Of a stretch of 7,867 nt of DNA, positions 1 through 5,841 are shown piece by piece. The notes beneath the pieces were generated by a model. It was not told the DNA's origin and did no database searches. It saw only the letters and a program-made list of their open reading frames with translations. Numbering within the stretch: position 1 is the stretch's first letter; each line of letters opens with the position of its first letter. Source of the DNA: Gallionella sp. UBA6045 (GTDB taxonomy: Bacteria; Pseudomonadota; Gammaproteobacteria; Burkholderiales; Gallionellaceae); NCBI GenBank assembly GCA_002429165.1, contig DIYV01000091.1, forward strand, positions 3,741 to 11,607, in the 5' to 3' direction. The translations under genes and the position numbers were made by a program.

Positions 1-481
1 CCTGTCGCTCACTGGGCGCAGGATTTTCAAGAGTGTGACTGGTGAAATAGACTGCTTTTTGAACCACGTCGCGCTGTATCGTTTGGCCGGACATCTCCAT
101 TCCCACAACGGTCTTTTCATTGCGCCGCATACCCATCAAGGCATATATCTCATTGCTGGCTGGAAAGTTGTGCCGATAGTCCTGTACAGCCGTGCTGGAA
201 CAGAGCGTCTCACCCACGGTATCCATGGCGGGAAACAGCGCGTGAACAAATGCATCCTGGGCATAACTTTCCCGGCTGACTATCACCGGGTCTGGCAGAC
301 TGGCCGCAAGACTGCGGGCATATTCAAGCGCAAATGCGACGGGTTTGCGGTAGCTATGAGGATAGCTGCTGATCTGCTTGAGCAGAGGCTCCACCCCGGA
401 GACGGCCCGATCGATGGCGGGCAACAGATCGGGTATATCCTTCTGTTCATCGTGACCGAATATGTGCCCGAACACGTCCAT
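1..481 (-). CDS. Unrecognised soluble protein, N-terminal 160 residues (cut by window edge)
   Basis: The frame is open from an ATG at 481 to the left edge, with no stop in about 160 codons. The start is well fixed: an in-frame TGA lies only three codons upstream (after codons AAT, GAC and ACA). The protein begins MDVFGHIFGH, then reads as mixed amphipathic helix (for example DLLPAIDRAVSGVEPLLKQI). It has no signal peptide or membrane segment. A central stretch with DPVIVSRESYAQDAFVHALF has the look of a conserved globular domain, but I do not recognise the family and assign no function. Shine-Dalgarno pairing is weak (a GGTGA about 10 bases upstream). It lies downstream of the DUF3301 gene on the same strand, separated by 183 bases with no clear terminator, so co-transcription is possible. 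A long opposite-strand reading frame over the same DNA is less protein-like and was discarded. Confidence 0.7.
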   Translation of the reverse strand, partial: MDVFGHIFGHDEQKDIPDLLPAIDRAVSGVEPLLKQISSYPHSYRKPVAFALEYARSLAASLPDPVIVSRESYAQDAFVHALFPAMDTVGETLCSSTAVQDYRHNFPASNEIYALMGMRRNEKTVVGMEMSGQTIQRDVVQKAVYFTSHTLENPAPSERQ

Positions 482-506
482 TGTGTCATTTCACCATTGC
501 GTCATT
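478..506. repeat. Short tandem near-duplication over a start codon
   Basis: CCATTGTGTCATT (478-490) and CCATTGCGTCATT (494-506) match at 12 of 13 bases with a period of 16. On the minus strand each copy ends in AATGG, so the real start codon at 481 is preceded by a decoy ATG at 497 in another frame that stops after three codons (M-V-K-stop). This is probably a small slippage duplication. Any effect on initiation is speculative. Confidence 0.5.
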
Positions 507-664
507 GCATCAATGAGGGCCAGTTTAACAGCTGGCCGTTATGATTGATCAAAGCAATAGTCCTTAAGAAGTTGAGTACGTTCTGTCGATCTCTCATCGG
601 GACCGCTTTAAGGAATCTGCATTGTGGTCAGGATCGGATTGTTTTTGCCCATGGAAAAGAAGCT

Positions 665-991
665 CTACTGTTCATCAGGCAACATTTGATAAGGTTCCAT
701 CGTTATCGACTCGATTCGGTGACCGAGCAAAATCAGCTGGCCTTCAAGCCGCGTGTTGCCGGTTTCGCTGAATTCGAACCGGTAAATGCGCCGCAACACC
801 CTGCGTCCCGTTTTGTCGCGTACCAGCGCAAGTGCTGTGCCGGCGACCGTATCATCAAGAAACTGCACCTGCGCATCGTCACAGGCACGCTTGCCGGCTT
901 TGCGGGCGATTTCGAGCGCATGCATACTGTCGAACCAGAACCACCCAAGCGCGGCCAGCAGTATCAGGAAAAGCAAACTAATTATGTCCAT
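665..991 (-). CDS. DUF3301 family small membrane-anchored protein
   Basis: The product is 108 residues. It starts with a hydrophobic helix (about residues 3-20, DIISLLFLILLAALGWFWF), followed by a cytoplasmic-type basic/polar domain. The order W-F-W-F-D-S, then an Ala/Arg-rich helix with a Cys (KRACDDA, about 34-40), then VQFLDDTVA (42-50), then two strands RRIYRFEFSETGN (68-79) and LEGQLILLGHRIESI (82-96), is the pattern I know from DUF3301 proteins of beta- and gammaproteobacteria. Their function is unknown. The helix is more likely an uncleaved anchor than a signal peptide. I chose the ATG at 991. A GTG at 1009 would add six residues (AFPLT after Met), which are not expected before the membrane helix, and neither start has a convincing Shine-Dalgarno sequence. 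It is transcribed away from the cold-shock gene. Confidence 0.8.
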   Translation of the reverse strand: MDIISLLFLILLAALGWFWFDSMHALEIARKAGKRACDDAQVQFLDDTVAGTALALVRDKTGRRVLRRIYRFEFSETGNTRLEGQLILLGHRIESITMEPYQMLPDEQ

Positions 992-1063
992 TGTCAGGGG
1001 AAACGCCACGAGATTAATTTGAAAAGCTTAACTGATTTGGGCAGATGTATTGATAATTTATCT

Positions 1064-1072
1064 TGCTATACC
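1064..1072 (+). promoter_or_regulatory. Candidate extended -10 promoter element for the cold-shock gene
   Basis: TGCTATACC fits an extended -10 (TGN followed by TATAnn, 4 of 6 in the hexamer). No good -35 stands at the right distance. Initiation near 1079 would give a leader of about 127 bases, in the range of the long leaders known for cspA-type genes. The prediction is weak. Confidence 0.3.
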
Positions 1073-1164
1073 CACCAAACCAGCGTACAAGGCACCTTGG
1101 TATTTGATTCAAAGTTTTTGCAGTACTGGTTTTCCATGTGCAATCTTCGATTCAAATAGTTTTG

Positions 1165-1185
1165 CGGGGGCTTTCCCCGTTTTTT
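1165..1185 (+). promoter_or_regulatory. Terminator-like hairpin in the cold-shock gene leader (candidate attenuator)
   Basis: CGGGG (1165-1169) pairs with CCCCG (1175-1179) across a GCTTT loop and is followed at once by six T (1180-1185). That is the form of a short intrinsic terminator. It sits 20 bases before the start codon and 7 bases before the Shine-Dalgarno sequence AGGAG (1193-1197), inside what should be the leader. No other gene ends just upstream on this strand. CspA-family proteins are known to melt terminator hairpins as antiterminators, so autoregulated attenuation is a reasonable inference. A small RNA ending here is the alternative. Confidence 0.5.
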
Positions 1186-1205
1186 AGCAAGCAGGAGTAA
1201 TACAC

Positions 1206-1412
1206 ATGGCAACAGGTACAGTTAAATGGTTCAACGACTCAAAGGGTTTTGGTTTTGTCACTCCCGATGATGGCAGCGAAGATTTGTTCGCGCACTTTTC
1301 CGCGATCAATATGAGCGGTTTCAAATCACTCAAAGAAGGCCAGAAGGTCAGCTTTGAAGTAACGCAAGGCCCTAAAGGCAAACAAGCTTCAAACATCCAG
1401 GAAGCTTCTTAA
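1206..1412 (+). CDS. cspA: CspA-family cold-shock protein (RNA/ssDNA chaperone)
   Basis: This is a single cold-shock domain of 68 residues, the usual length for the family. Proteins of this type bind single-stranded RNA and DNA through surface aromatics, melt secondary structure in mRNA, and act in the cytoplasm. Visible signatures are the opening [13 protein letters not shown]1 as KGFGFV (residues 13-18), RNP2 as LFAHF (27-31, where many relatives have VFVHF), and the closing strand [19 protein letters not shown] clear Shine-Dalgarno AGGAG lies 8 bases before the ATG, preceded by a terminator-like hairpin. The gene is monocistronic, ending in a strong terminator. The family has many paralogues (CspA, CspC, CspE, CspD) and the sequence alone does not say whether this one is cold-induced or constitutive. 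The symbol is therefore a family label. Confidence 0.95.
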   Translation: MATGTVKWFNDSKGFGFVTPDDGSEDLFAHFSAINMSGFKSLKEGQKVSFEVTQGPKGKQASNIQEAS

Positions 1413-1429
1413 TCAGTTCTTGATTTGGT

Positions 1430-1461
1430 AAAAAGCCCGGCACGAAAGTGCCGGGCTTTTT
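1430..1461. terminator. Strong bidirectional intrinsic terminator between cspA and tRNA-Val
   Basis: AAAAAGCCCGGCAC (1430-1443) and GTGCCGGGCTTTTT (1448-1461) form a perfect 14-bp stem around a GAAA tetraloop. The A-run and T-run on its two flanks let it work in both directions. It ends the cold-shock gene 18 bases after its stop, and ends the convergent tRNA-Val transcript 29 bases beyond the tRNA 3' end. Confidence 0.95.
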
Positions 1462-1489
1462 GTTTGGTGCGCCTGATATTAATTAAACC

Positions 1490-1564
1490 TGGTGGGAGGT
1501 ACTGGTGTCGAACCAGCGACCTTCCGCGTGTGAGGCGGACGCTCTACCGCTGAGCTAACCTCCC
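1490..1564 (-). tRNA. tRNA-Val (anticodon CAC)
   Basis: The minus strand folds into a full cloverleaf of 75 bases with encoded CCA. Acceptor strand GGGAGGT pairs with ACCTCCC. The D arm is GCTC-AGCGGTA-GAGC. The anticodon arm is TCCGC-CTCACAC-GCGGA, placing CAC at positions 34-36, which reads GUG valine codons. The variable loop is AGGTC. The T arm is GCTGG-TTCGACA-CCAGT, closed by one G-T pair. Discriminator A and CCA follow. It has its own promoter about 15 bases upstream and shares the terminator with the cold-shock gene, so it appears to be a single-gene transcription unit. Confidence 0.96.
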
Positions 1565-1578
1565 CGAAGAGGGCGCGC

Positions 1579-1608
1579 ATTAGAGCATAACGCGATAGCC
1601 TTGGTCAA
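1579..1608 (-). promoter_or_regulatory. Promoter of the tRNA-Val gene
   Basis: On the minus strand TTGACC (1608-1603, 5 of 6 to the -35 consensus) and TCTAAT (1584-1579, 5 of 6 to the -10) are spaced by 18 bases. A GC-rich discriminator, GCGCGCCC, follows, typical of stable-RNA promoters under growth-rate and stringent control. Initiation near 1572 leaves about 8 bases before the mature tRNA. Confidence 0.8.
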
Positions 1609-1677
1609 TGCCGCACGGCAACTTTGCACGTGTATAGAGTTTGCGCCTCAACCATGTTCGCCCATCCTGTTCAGCTT

Positions 1678-1866
1678 ATGAATATGCGTACCCGTTTTGC
1701 TCCCAGCCCGACCGGTTATTCTCACATCTGAGGAGTTGGCACCGCTTTGTTTTCCCAGGCGTATGTGCGCAAGCAAGGCGTTGTACATCTTAAAGATACC
1801 GATCTGGAGCCGCGTATGGATCGATATCGGGAAGTTTTGCTAATGATGTTCGGCGACGGACAATAA
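1678..1866 (+). pseudogene. gltX: Decayed 5' fragment of gltX (glutamyl-tRNA synthetase)
   Basis: Read in one frame from ATG 1678 (or ATG 1684), this stretch gives MNMRTRFAPSPTGYSHI, then TGA (1729-1731), then GVGTALFSQAYVRKQG, VVHLKDTDLEP, RMDRYREVLLMMFGDGQ and TAA. From family knowledge, a normal GltX opens with RTRFAPSPTGYLHIGGxRTALFSWAYAR, the class I HIGH region, then a LRIEDTDLER block, and about thirty residues later QRMDRYREVL. The HIGG motif is broken by TGA in place of a Gly codon, two residues are lost before DTDLE, and most of the stretch between DTDLE and RMDRYRE is missing. All losses are multiples of three. Only some 60 of about 465-500 residues remain, without the KMSKS motif or anticodon-binding domain, so it cannot be an active synthetase. 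GltX is essential, so an intact copy is expected elsewhere. The fragment is divergent from tRNA-Val. Confidence 0.88.
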
Positions 1867-1893
1867 AAAAACACGCCCTGGGGCGTGTTTTTT
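1866..1893. terminator. Bidirectional intrinsic terminator, 3' side of rhlE
   Basis: AAAAAACACGCC (1866-1877) pairs with GGCGTGTTTTTT (1882-1893) across a CTGG loop, a 12-bp stem with A- and T-runs on its two sides. It lies 36 bases beyond the rhlE stop on the minus strand, which is probably its main job. On the plus strand it starts exactly at the stop codon of the gltX remnant. Confidence 0.9.
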
Positions 1894-1929
1894 CTTTTAC
1901 AGCTATTTGTTTTGCTTCAGCGCATCGCC

Positions 1930-3477
1930 TTAACGCGTATTGCCATTGTTGCCGCGCCCGAGAGTGTAACTGGGTCGGTCACCGGTACGACGCGGAGCAC
2001 TGTTTCCGCCGCGATTGTTGCCGAAGCTGCGTTCCTGGCTGCGCGGTTGGCCGGTGCTTTGACCGCCAAGGCCCAGGGTATTCCCGGTGTTGCCGTTGGC
2101 TTGGCCCTGCCACTGACCTTCCTTGCGTCCGGTATGGTTATGACGGCTGTCGGGTGAGCTGTGGTGAGAAGCATTTCCGGTTTTACCGGCAAAACCGCCA
2201 CTGGTTTTGTTGCCGGGGAAGCCGCCCGTGCGATTGCCGCCAAAGCCGGTATTGTTGCCGCCGCCGAAACCGCCACCGCTGCTGCGACGCGGACCGCTGT
2301 TGCTGCGGGGACGATCAGAAGAGGGGCCGGCGCGCAGTTTGTACTTGGGCTCCAGTCCTTCGATGGTGTGCATCTTGATGGTTTGCTCTGTGTAGCGTTC
2401 GATACGCTTAAGCAACTGGGCATCGCGGTTCGATGCGAATGAGATGGCAATACCTGACGAGCCGCCGCGGCCGGTACGACCGATGCGGTGCACGTAATCC
2501 TCGGCGAATTTTGGCAGGTCAAAGTTGATCACATGCGAAATGCCGCGCACGTCGAGACCGCGTGCGGCCACATCGGTAGCGACCAGAATGCGCACGTTAC
2601 CGTTGCGCATGTTGAGCAGGGTACGATTGCGTTCGCGCTGGTTCATGTCGCCGTGCAATGCCGCGACGGAATGGCCCTGTGCGGAGAGCTGGTCGGCAAG
2701 ACTGTCAGCATCGCGCTTGGTGGCGGTGAATACCAGTGCCTGATTCATTTCCACATCGGTCAGCAGGTGGCTGAGCATCTTGTTCTTGTGCGCCACGTCA
2801 TCGGCGAACATCATGCGTTGTTCGATGTTTTCGTGCTTGTCCTTGGCTGCCGAAACGGAAATCTTCTTCGGTGTCTTGAGCAGGCGCGAGGCCAGGTTGC
2901 CAACCACGCCATCAAGGGTTGCGGAGAACAACAGGGTCTGACGCGTTGCGGGAGTGGCCTTGGCGATGCGTTCCACATCGTCGACAAAACCCATGTCCAG
3001 CATACGATCCGCTTCGTCGAGGATAAGCACTTCCAGACGCGAAAAGTCGATGCGACCGCGTTCCAGATGATCGATCAGGCGACCCGGGGTGGCGACCAGG
3101 ATGTCCACATGACTGGACAACAAACGGTTCTGCACCGGGTAAGGCATGCCGCCCAGGATGCTGATGATCTTGAAGCGCATGTTCTTGCCGTATTTGGTCG
3201 CGGCATCGCAAACCTGCTGTGCCAGTTCGCGGGTCGGGGTCAACACCAGCACGCGCGGGCCTTTGCCGGGCAATGCGGATGGCGTGGCCAGACGATTCAG
3301 CGCGGGCAGAATGAAAGCGGCGGTCTTGCCGCTACCGGTTTGCGATGAGGCCATCAGGTCGTGACCGGCCATTATTTCGGGGATAGCCTGCGCCTGGATG
3401 GGCGTTGGTTCTGTGTAGCCGGTTTCGGCAATCGCCTTGAGTATTGCGGCGTTTAAATTCAAATTTTCAAATGACAT
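1930..3477 (-). CDS. rhlE: DEAD-box ATP-dependent RNA helicase, RhlE type
   Basis: This 515-residue protein unwinds short RNA duplexes using ATP, in ribosome assembly and RNA turnover. All helicase motifs are present: Q motif FENLNLNAAIL...TPIQ (3-28), Walker A SSQTGSGKT (44-52), PTREL (81-85), GG (109-110), TPGR (130-133), DEAD (154-157), SAT (185-187), LVFTATK (248-254), ATDVAARGLDV (300-310) and HRIGRTGRGG (330-339). From about residue 383 the tail is a 130-residue disordered stretch rich in Gly, Asn, Ser and Arg (repeated GGFGGGN, GFGGNRTGGF, NRGGNS), as often seen in beta- and gammaproteobacterial RhlE, where such tails bind RNA. ATG 3477 has a Shine-Dalgarno AAGGAAG (3488-3482) four bases upstream. 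It is monocistronic between its own terminator and a candidate long leader. RhlE is chosen over DeaD, SrmB and RhlB from length and tail type; paralogue identity is less certain than the family. Confidence 0.93.
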   Translation of the reverse strand: MSFENLNLNAAILKAIAETGYTEPTPIQAQAIPEIMAGHDLMASSQTGSGKTAAFILPALNRLATPSALPGKGPRVLVLTPTRELAQQVCDAATKYGKNMRFKIISILGGMPYPVQNRLLSSHVDILVATPGRLIDHLERGRIDFSRLEVLILDEADRMLDMGFVDDVERIAKATPATRQTLLFSATLDGVVGNLASRLLKTPKKISVSAAKDKHENIEQRMMFADDVAHKNKMLSHLLTDVEMNQALVFTATKRDADSLADQLSAQGHSVAALHGDMNQRERNRTLLNMRNGNVRILVATDVAARGLDVRGISHVINFDLPKFAEDYVHRIGRTGRGGSSGIAISFASNRDAQLLKRIERYTEQTIKMHTIEGLEPKYKLRAGPSSDRPRSNSGPRRSSGGGFGGGNNTGFGGNRTGGFPGNKTSGGFAGKTGNASHHSSPDSRHNHTGRKEGQWQGQANGNTGNTLGLGGQSTGQPRSQERSFGNNRGGNSAPRRTGDRPSYTLGRGNNGNTR

Positions 3478-3767
3478 CTTGCTTCCTTTTTATATCAAAG
3501 GGATTCCGCATCGCATATCGGACGCACGGCTGCATCCAGTTAATAAAACTGAATGCCGAAGCGAATCCGGCATGGCGAACTGTCAGCAGTTCCCTAAGGT
3601 GAGCGCAGGTGGTAATACAGCCCGTAGAACGGGAAGGAGGTAACCGGCGCATAAAACATCGTTGCTAACCGGAACTCATAATGAGTTTTTATAGACAGGC
3701 GCGATTTGCGAACGCGCGAGAGATAGGTCAGAAAACGATGAACCAATGCCGCTTTAGTAACGGCAAG
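3478..3767 (-). promoter_or_regulatory. Candidate long structured 5' leader of rhlE
   Basis: If transcription starts just after the TATAAT at 3779-3774, the rhlE mRNA has an untranslated leader of about 290 bases. No convincing gene lies in it. It holds several inverted repeats: GAACTG/CAGTTC with a TCAG loop (3577-3592), ATGCCG/CGGCAT (3553-3573), CCCGT/ACGGG (3621-3633), the palindrome AACTCAT-A-ATGAGTT (3673-3687) and GCGCG/CGCGC (3699-3717). TAACCGG occurs twice (3641-3647 and 3666-3672). Long folded leaders are typical of cold-regulated helicase and cold-shock mRNAs. Regulation here is inference. Confidence 0.45.
3634..3641 (-). promoter_or_regulatory. Anti-Shine-Dalgarno octamer in the rhlE leader
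   Basis: On the minus strand these bases read ACCTCCTT, identical to the 16S rRNA 3'-terminal anti-Shine-Dalgarno sequence. Together with the adjoining CCC the region could pair for five or six bases with the rhlE Shine-Dalgarno AAGGAAG (3488-3482), about 150 bases downstream, and hide it. Pairing is short and the role is unproven. On the plus strand the same bases look like a perfect ribosome binding site, but no start codon stands at a usable distance. Confidence 0.35.
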
Positions 3768-3773
3768 GCGCGC

Positions 3774-3802
3774 ATTATACTGACGAAAAAAATAAAAGCC
3801 AG
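3774..3802 (-). promoter_or_regulatory. Candidate promoter of rhlE
   Basis: The minus strand has a perfect TATAAT (3779-3774) followed by GCGCGCC. At 17 bases the -35 position reads CTGGCT (3802-3797), only 3 of 6, and an AT-rich spacer lies between. It is nearly 300 bases from the rhlE start, but it is the best minus-strand promoter I find in the spacer. Confidence 0.5.
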
Positions 3803-3910
3803 AGAAAGTTTGCCGCTGTCCGAGAGTGTCAGCAAACAGGTTCCAAGCCATGAAGTGCAAAGAGTCGCGTAGAGATTCACTCGCAAATAGAATTTATGGA
3901 GGTTCTGTTG

Positions 3911-3919
3911 TGCTAGAAT
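3911..3919 (+). promoter_or_regulatory. Candidate extended -10 promoter of typA
   Basis: TGCTAGAAT is an extended -10 (TGN plus TAGAAT, 5 of 6), without a clear -35. Initiation near 3926 gives a leader of about 25 bases and rules out the in-frame ATG at 3918 as the start of typA. Confidence 0.5.
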
Positions 3920-3950
3920 GCGCCCCCTTTTCACAAGCAAGGCTGTATTC

Positions 3951-5762
3951 ATGTCCCGCCAACTCCGTAACATCGCAATCATCGCCCACGTTGACCACGG
4001 CAAGACCACCCTGGTTGACAAACTGCTGAGCCAGGCAGGTTCGTTTACCGCCCATCAACATGTCGCCGAACGCGTGATGGATAACAACGACCTGGAAAAG
4101 GAACGGGGCATCACTATTCTGGCGAAGAATTGCGCGGTGTTCTATGAAGGCGTGCATATCAATATCGTGGATACGCCGGGCCATGCCGATTTCGGCGGTG
4201 AAGTGGAGCGCGTGTTGGGCATGGTAGACGGTGTGCTTTTGCTGGTTGATGCGGTTGAAGGACCGATGCCACAAACCCGTTTTGTTACCAAGAAGGCGCT
4301 GGCATTGGGCTTGCGCCCTATCGTTGTGATCAACAAGGTCGACCGTAATGGCGCCCGTCCTGATTGGGTGATCAACCAGACTTTTGATCTGTTCGACAAA
4401 CTGGGCGCAACCGAAGAACAACTGGATTTCCCCGTGGTATATGCCTCGGCATTGAACGGCTACGCGATGCTGGAATTGGACAAGCCGAGCAATAACATGC
4501 TCCCCTTGCTGGATGCCGTGCTCAAGCACGTGCCGGCACCTGAAGCGGATATGGATGCGCCGCTGCAAATGCAAATTTCAGCTCTGGATTACTCCAGCTT
4601 TGTGGGCCGCATCGGCGTGGGCCGTATACGCCGCGGTAAGATCAAGCCGGGCCAGGATGTGATGGTGATGAATGGTGACAAGCCGATGAAGCGCGCGCGC
4701 GTCAACCAAGTCATGGGCTTTCGCGGCATCGAACGCGTGCTGCTGGATGAGGCCGGTGCAGGCGACATCGTTCTGGTTAACGGTATCGACGAGATCGGCA
4801 TAGGTGTGACGCTGGCCGACGTGAACAAGCCGGAAGCATTGCCCATGCCCAAGGTGGACGAGCCGACGCTGACCATGAACATGATGGTGAACACCTCCCC
4901 GTTGTGTGGCAAGGAAGGCAAGTTTATCACCAGCCGCCAGATACGCGACCGCCTGCACAAGGAGTTGCTGGTGAACGTGGCGTTGCGTGTCGAAGAAACG
5001 GACAACACCGACGTGTTTCTGCTGGCCGGGCGCGGCGAATTGCACCTGACCATATTGCTGGAAACCATGCGCCGCGAAGGTTTTGAAATGGGCGTCGGCA
5101 AGCCGCGCGTGGTTTATCGCGACATCAACGGCGAGAAATGCGAGCCTTTCGAAGTGCTGACTGTGGATGTGGAAGACACCAACCAGGGCGCAGTGATGGA
5201 AGAGCTGGGCCGTCGTCGCGGCGACCTGCAGGACATGCAGCCGGATGGACATGGTCGGGTGCGTATGGAATACCGCATTCCGGCGCGCGGTCTGATCGGC
5301 TTTCAATCTGAATTCATGACCATGACGCGCGGCACCGGTATCATGGCGCACGTGTTCGATGATTACGCGCCGGTTAAAGCCGAGATGCCAGGCCGCCGCA
5401 ACGGCGTGCTGATTTCTTCCGAGTCCGGAGAAGCGGTGGCTTATGCCTTGTGGAAACTGGAAGATCGCGGTCGGATGATCGTTGTTCCTGGCGACAAATT
5501 GTACGAGGGCATGATTATCGGCATACACAGCCGTGACAACGATCTGATCGTCAACCCGATCAAGGGCAAACAATTAACCAACGTGCGTGCTTCCGGCACC
5601 GACGAAGCCGTGCGCCTGACCCCCCCGGTACGCCTGACGCTGGAATCGGCAGTGGAGTTTATCGACGATGATGAATTGGTTGAAATCACGCCATTATCGA
5701 TTCGTGTCCGCAAACGTTTCCTGACGGAGAATGAACGCAAGCGCGCAGGACGTGGCTTGTAA
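3951..5762 (+). CDS. typA: Ribosome-associated GTPase TypA/BipA
   Basis: This translation-factor-like GTPase of 603 residues (the usual family length) binds the 70S ribosome or assembling 50S subunit and is needed for ribosome biogenesis and growth at low temperature or under stress. The GTPase motifs are intact: G1 AHVDHGKT (12-19), G2 around T54 in ERGITI, G3 DTPGH (74-78), G4 NKVD (128-131) and G5 SAL (166-168). A beta-barrel domain II follows from about residue 200, then EF-G-like domains (including LAGRGELHL and the [10 protein letters not shown] region) and the TypA-specific C-terminal domain ending [17 protein letters not shown]. The start at 3951 ([10 protein letters not shown]) matches the family. 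The in-frame ATG at 3918 would add 11 atypical residues and overlaps the likely -10. AAGG (3939-3942) is a modest Shine-Dalgarno. It is apparently monocistronic, divergent from rhlE and closed by a strong terminator. Confidence 0.97.
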   Translation: MSRQLRNIAIIAHVDHGKTTLVDKLLSQAGSFTAHQHVAERVMDNNDLEKERGITILAKNCAVFYEGVHINIVDTPGHADFGGEVERVLGMVDGVLLLVDAVEGPMPQTRFVTKKALALGLRPIVVINKVDRNGARPDWVINQTFDLFDKLGATEEQLDFPVVYASALNGYAMLELDKPSNNMLPLLDAVLKHVPAPEADMDAPLQMQISALDYSSFVGRIGVGRIRRGKIKPGQDVMVMNGDKPMKRARVNQVMGFRGIERVLLDEAGAGDIVLVNGIDEIGIGVTLADVNKPEALPMPKVDEPTLTMNMMVNTSPLCGKEGKFITSRQIRDRLHKELLVNVALRVEETDNTDVFLLAGRGELHLTILLETMRREGFEMGVGKPRVVYRDINGEKCEPFEVLTVDVEDTNQGAVMEELGRRRGDLQDMQPDGHGRVRMEYRIPARGLIGFQSEFMTMTRGTGIMAHVFDDYAPVKAEMPGRRNGVLISSESGEAVAYALWKLEDRGRMIVVPGDKLYEGMIIGIHSRDNDLIVNPIKGKQLTNVRASGTDEAVRLTPPVRLTLESAVEFIDDDELVEITPLSIRVRKRFLTENERKRAGRGL

Positions 5763-5841
5763 ATAAAGTTGTTGCTCTCCGCTCGTTGCCTGGCTCAGGG
5801 TAAGTTTGCCTGAGGTCGGTCGGCAATGACAGAAATAGATG

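Noticed and set aside
35..544. Plus-strand reading frame of 169 codons
   Set aside because: It opposes the minus-strand gene at 1-481, has a His/Gly/Cys-scattered composition and no family likeness, while the minus-strand frame looks like a normal protein with a well-bounded start.
610..652. Minus-strand 14-codon frame (MGKNNPILTTMQIP) between the first two genes
   Set aside because: It is too short to support and has no clear ribosome binding site or conservation evidence available here. The spacer 482-664 otherwise shows only a GGCCAG/CTGGCC inverted repeat (518-537) without a T-run.
1729..1731. TGA in the gltX fragment as a selenocysteine codon
   Set aside because: GltX has no selenocysteine, the TGA replaces a conserved glycine of HIGG, and the rest of the gene is missing.
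2488..3348. Plus-strand frame of 286 codons opposite rhlE
   Set aside because: The helicase frame carries all DEAD-box motifs. The opposite frame is rich in His, Gln and Val as expected from reading GC-biased codons backwards.
3634..3641. AAGGAGGT as a ribosome binding site for a plus-strand small gene
   Set aside because: No ATG, GTG or TTG follows at 4-12 bases, and the next frames stop quickly. It is more meaningful read on the minus strand.
3673..3690. Palindrome AACTCATAATGAGTT followed by T as a plus-strand terminator
   Set aside because: The stem is AT-rich with a single-base loop and there is no plus-strand gene upstream to terminate. It is kept only as part of the leader structure.
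3594..3872. Several 60-90 codon frames in the rhlE-typA spacer
   Set aside because: They overlap one another on both strands, lack ribosome binding sites and family likeness, and cover inverted repeats and promoters.
4578..5573. Minus-strand frame of 331 codons opposite typA
   Set aside because: It is the mirror of an undoubted typA and shows the same His/Ala/Gln-rich shadow composition, with no start signals.
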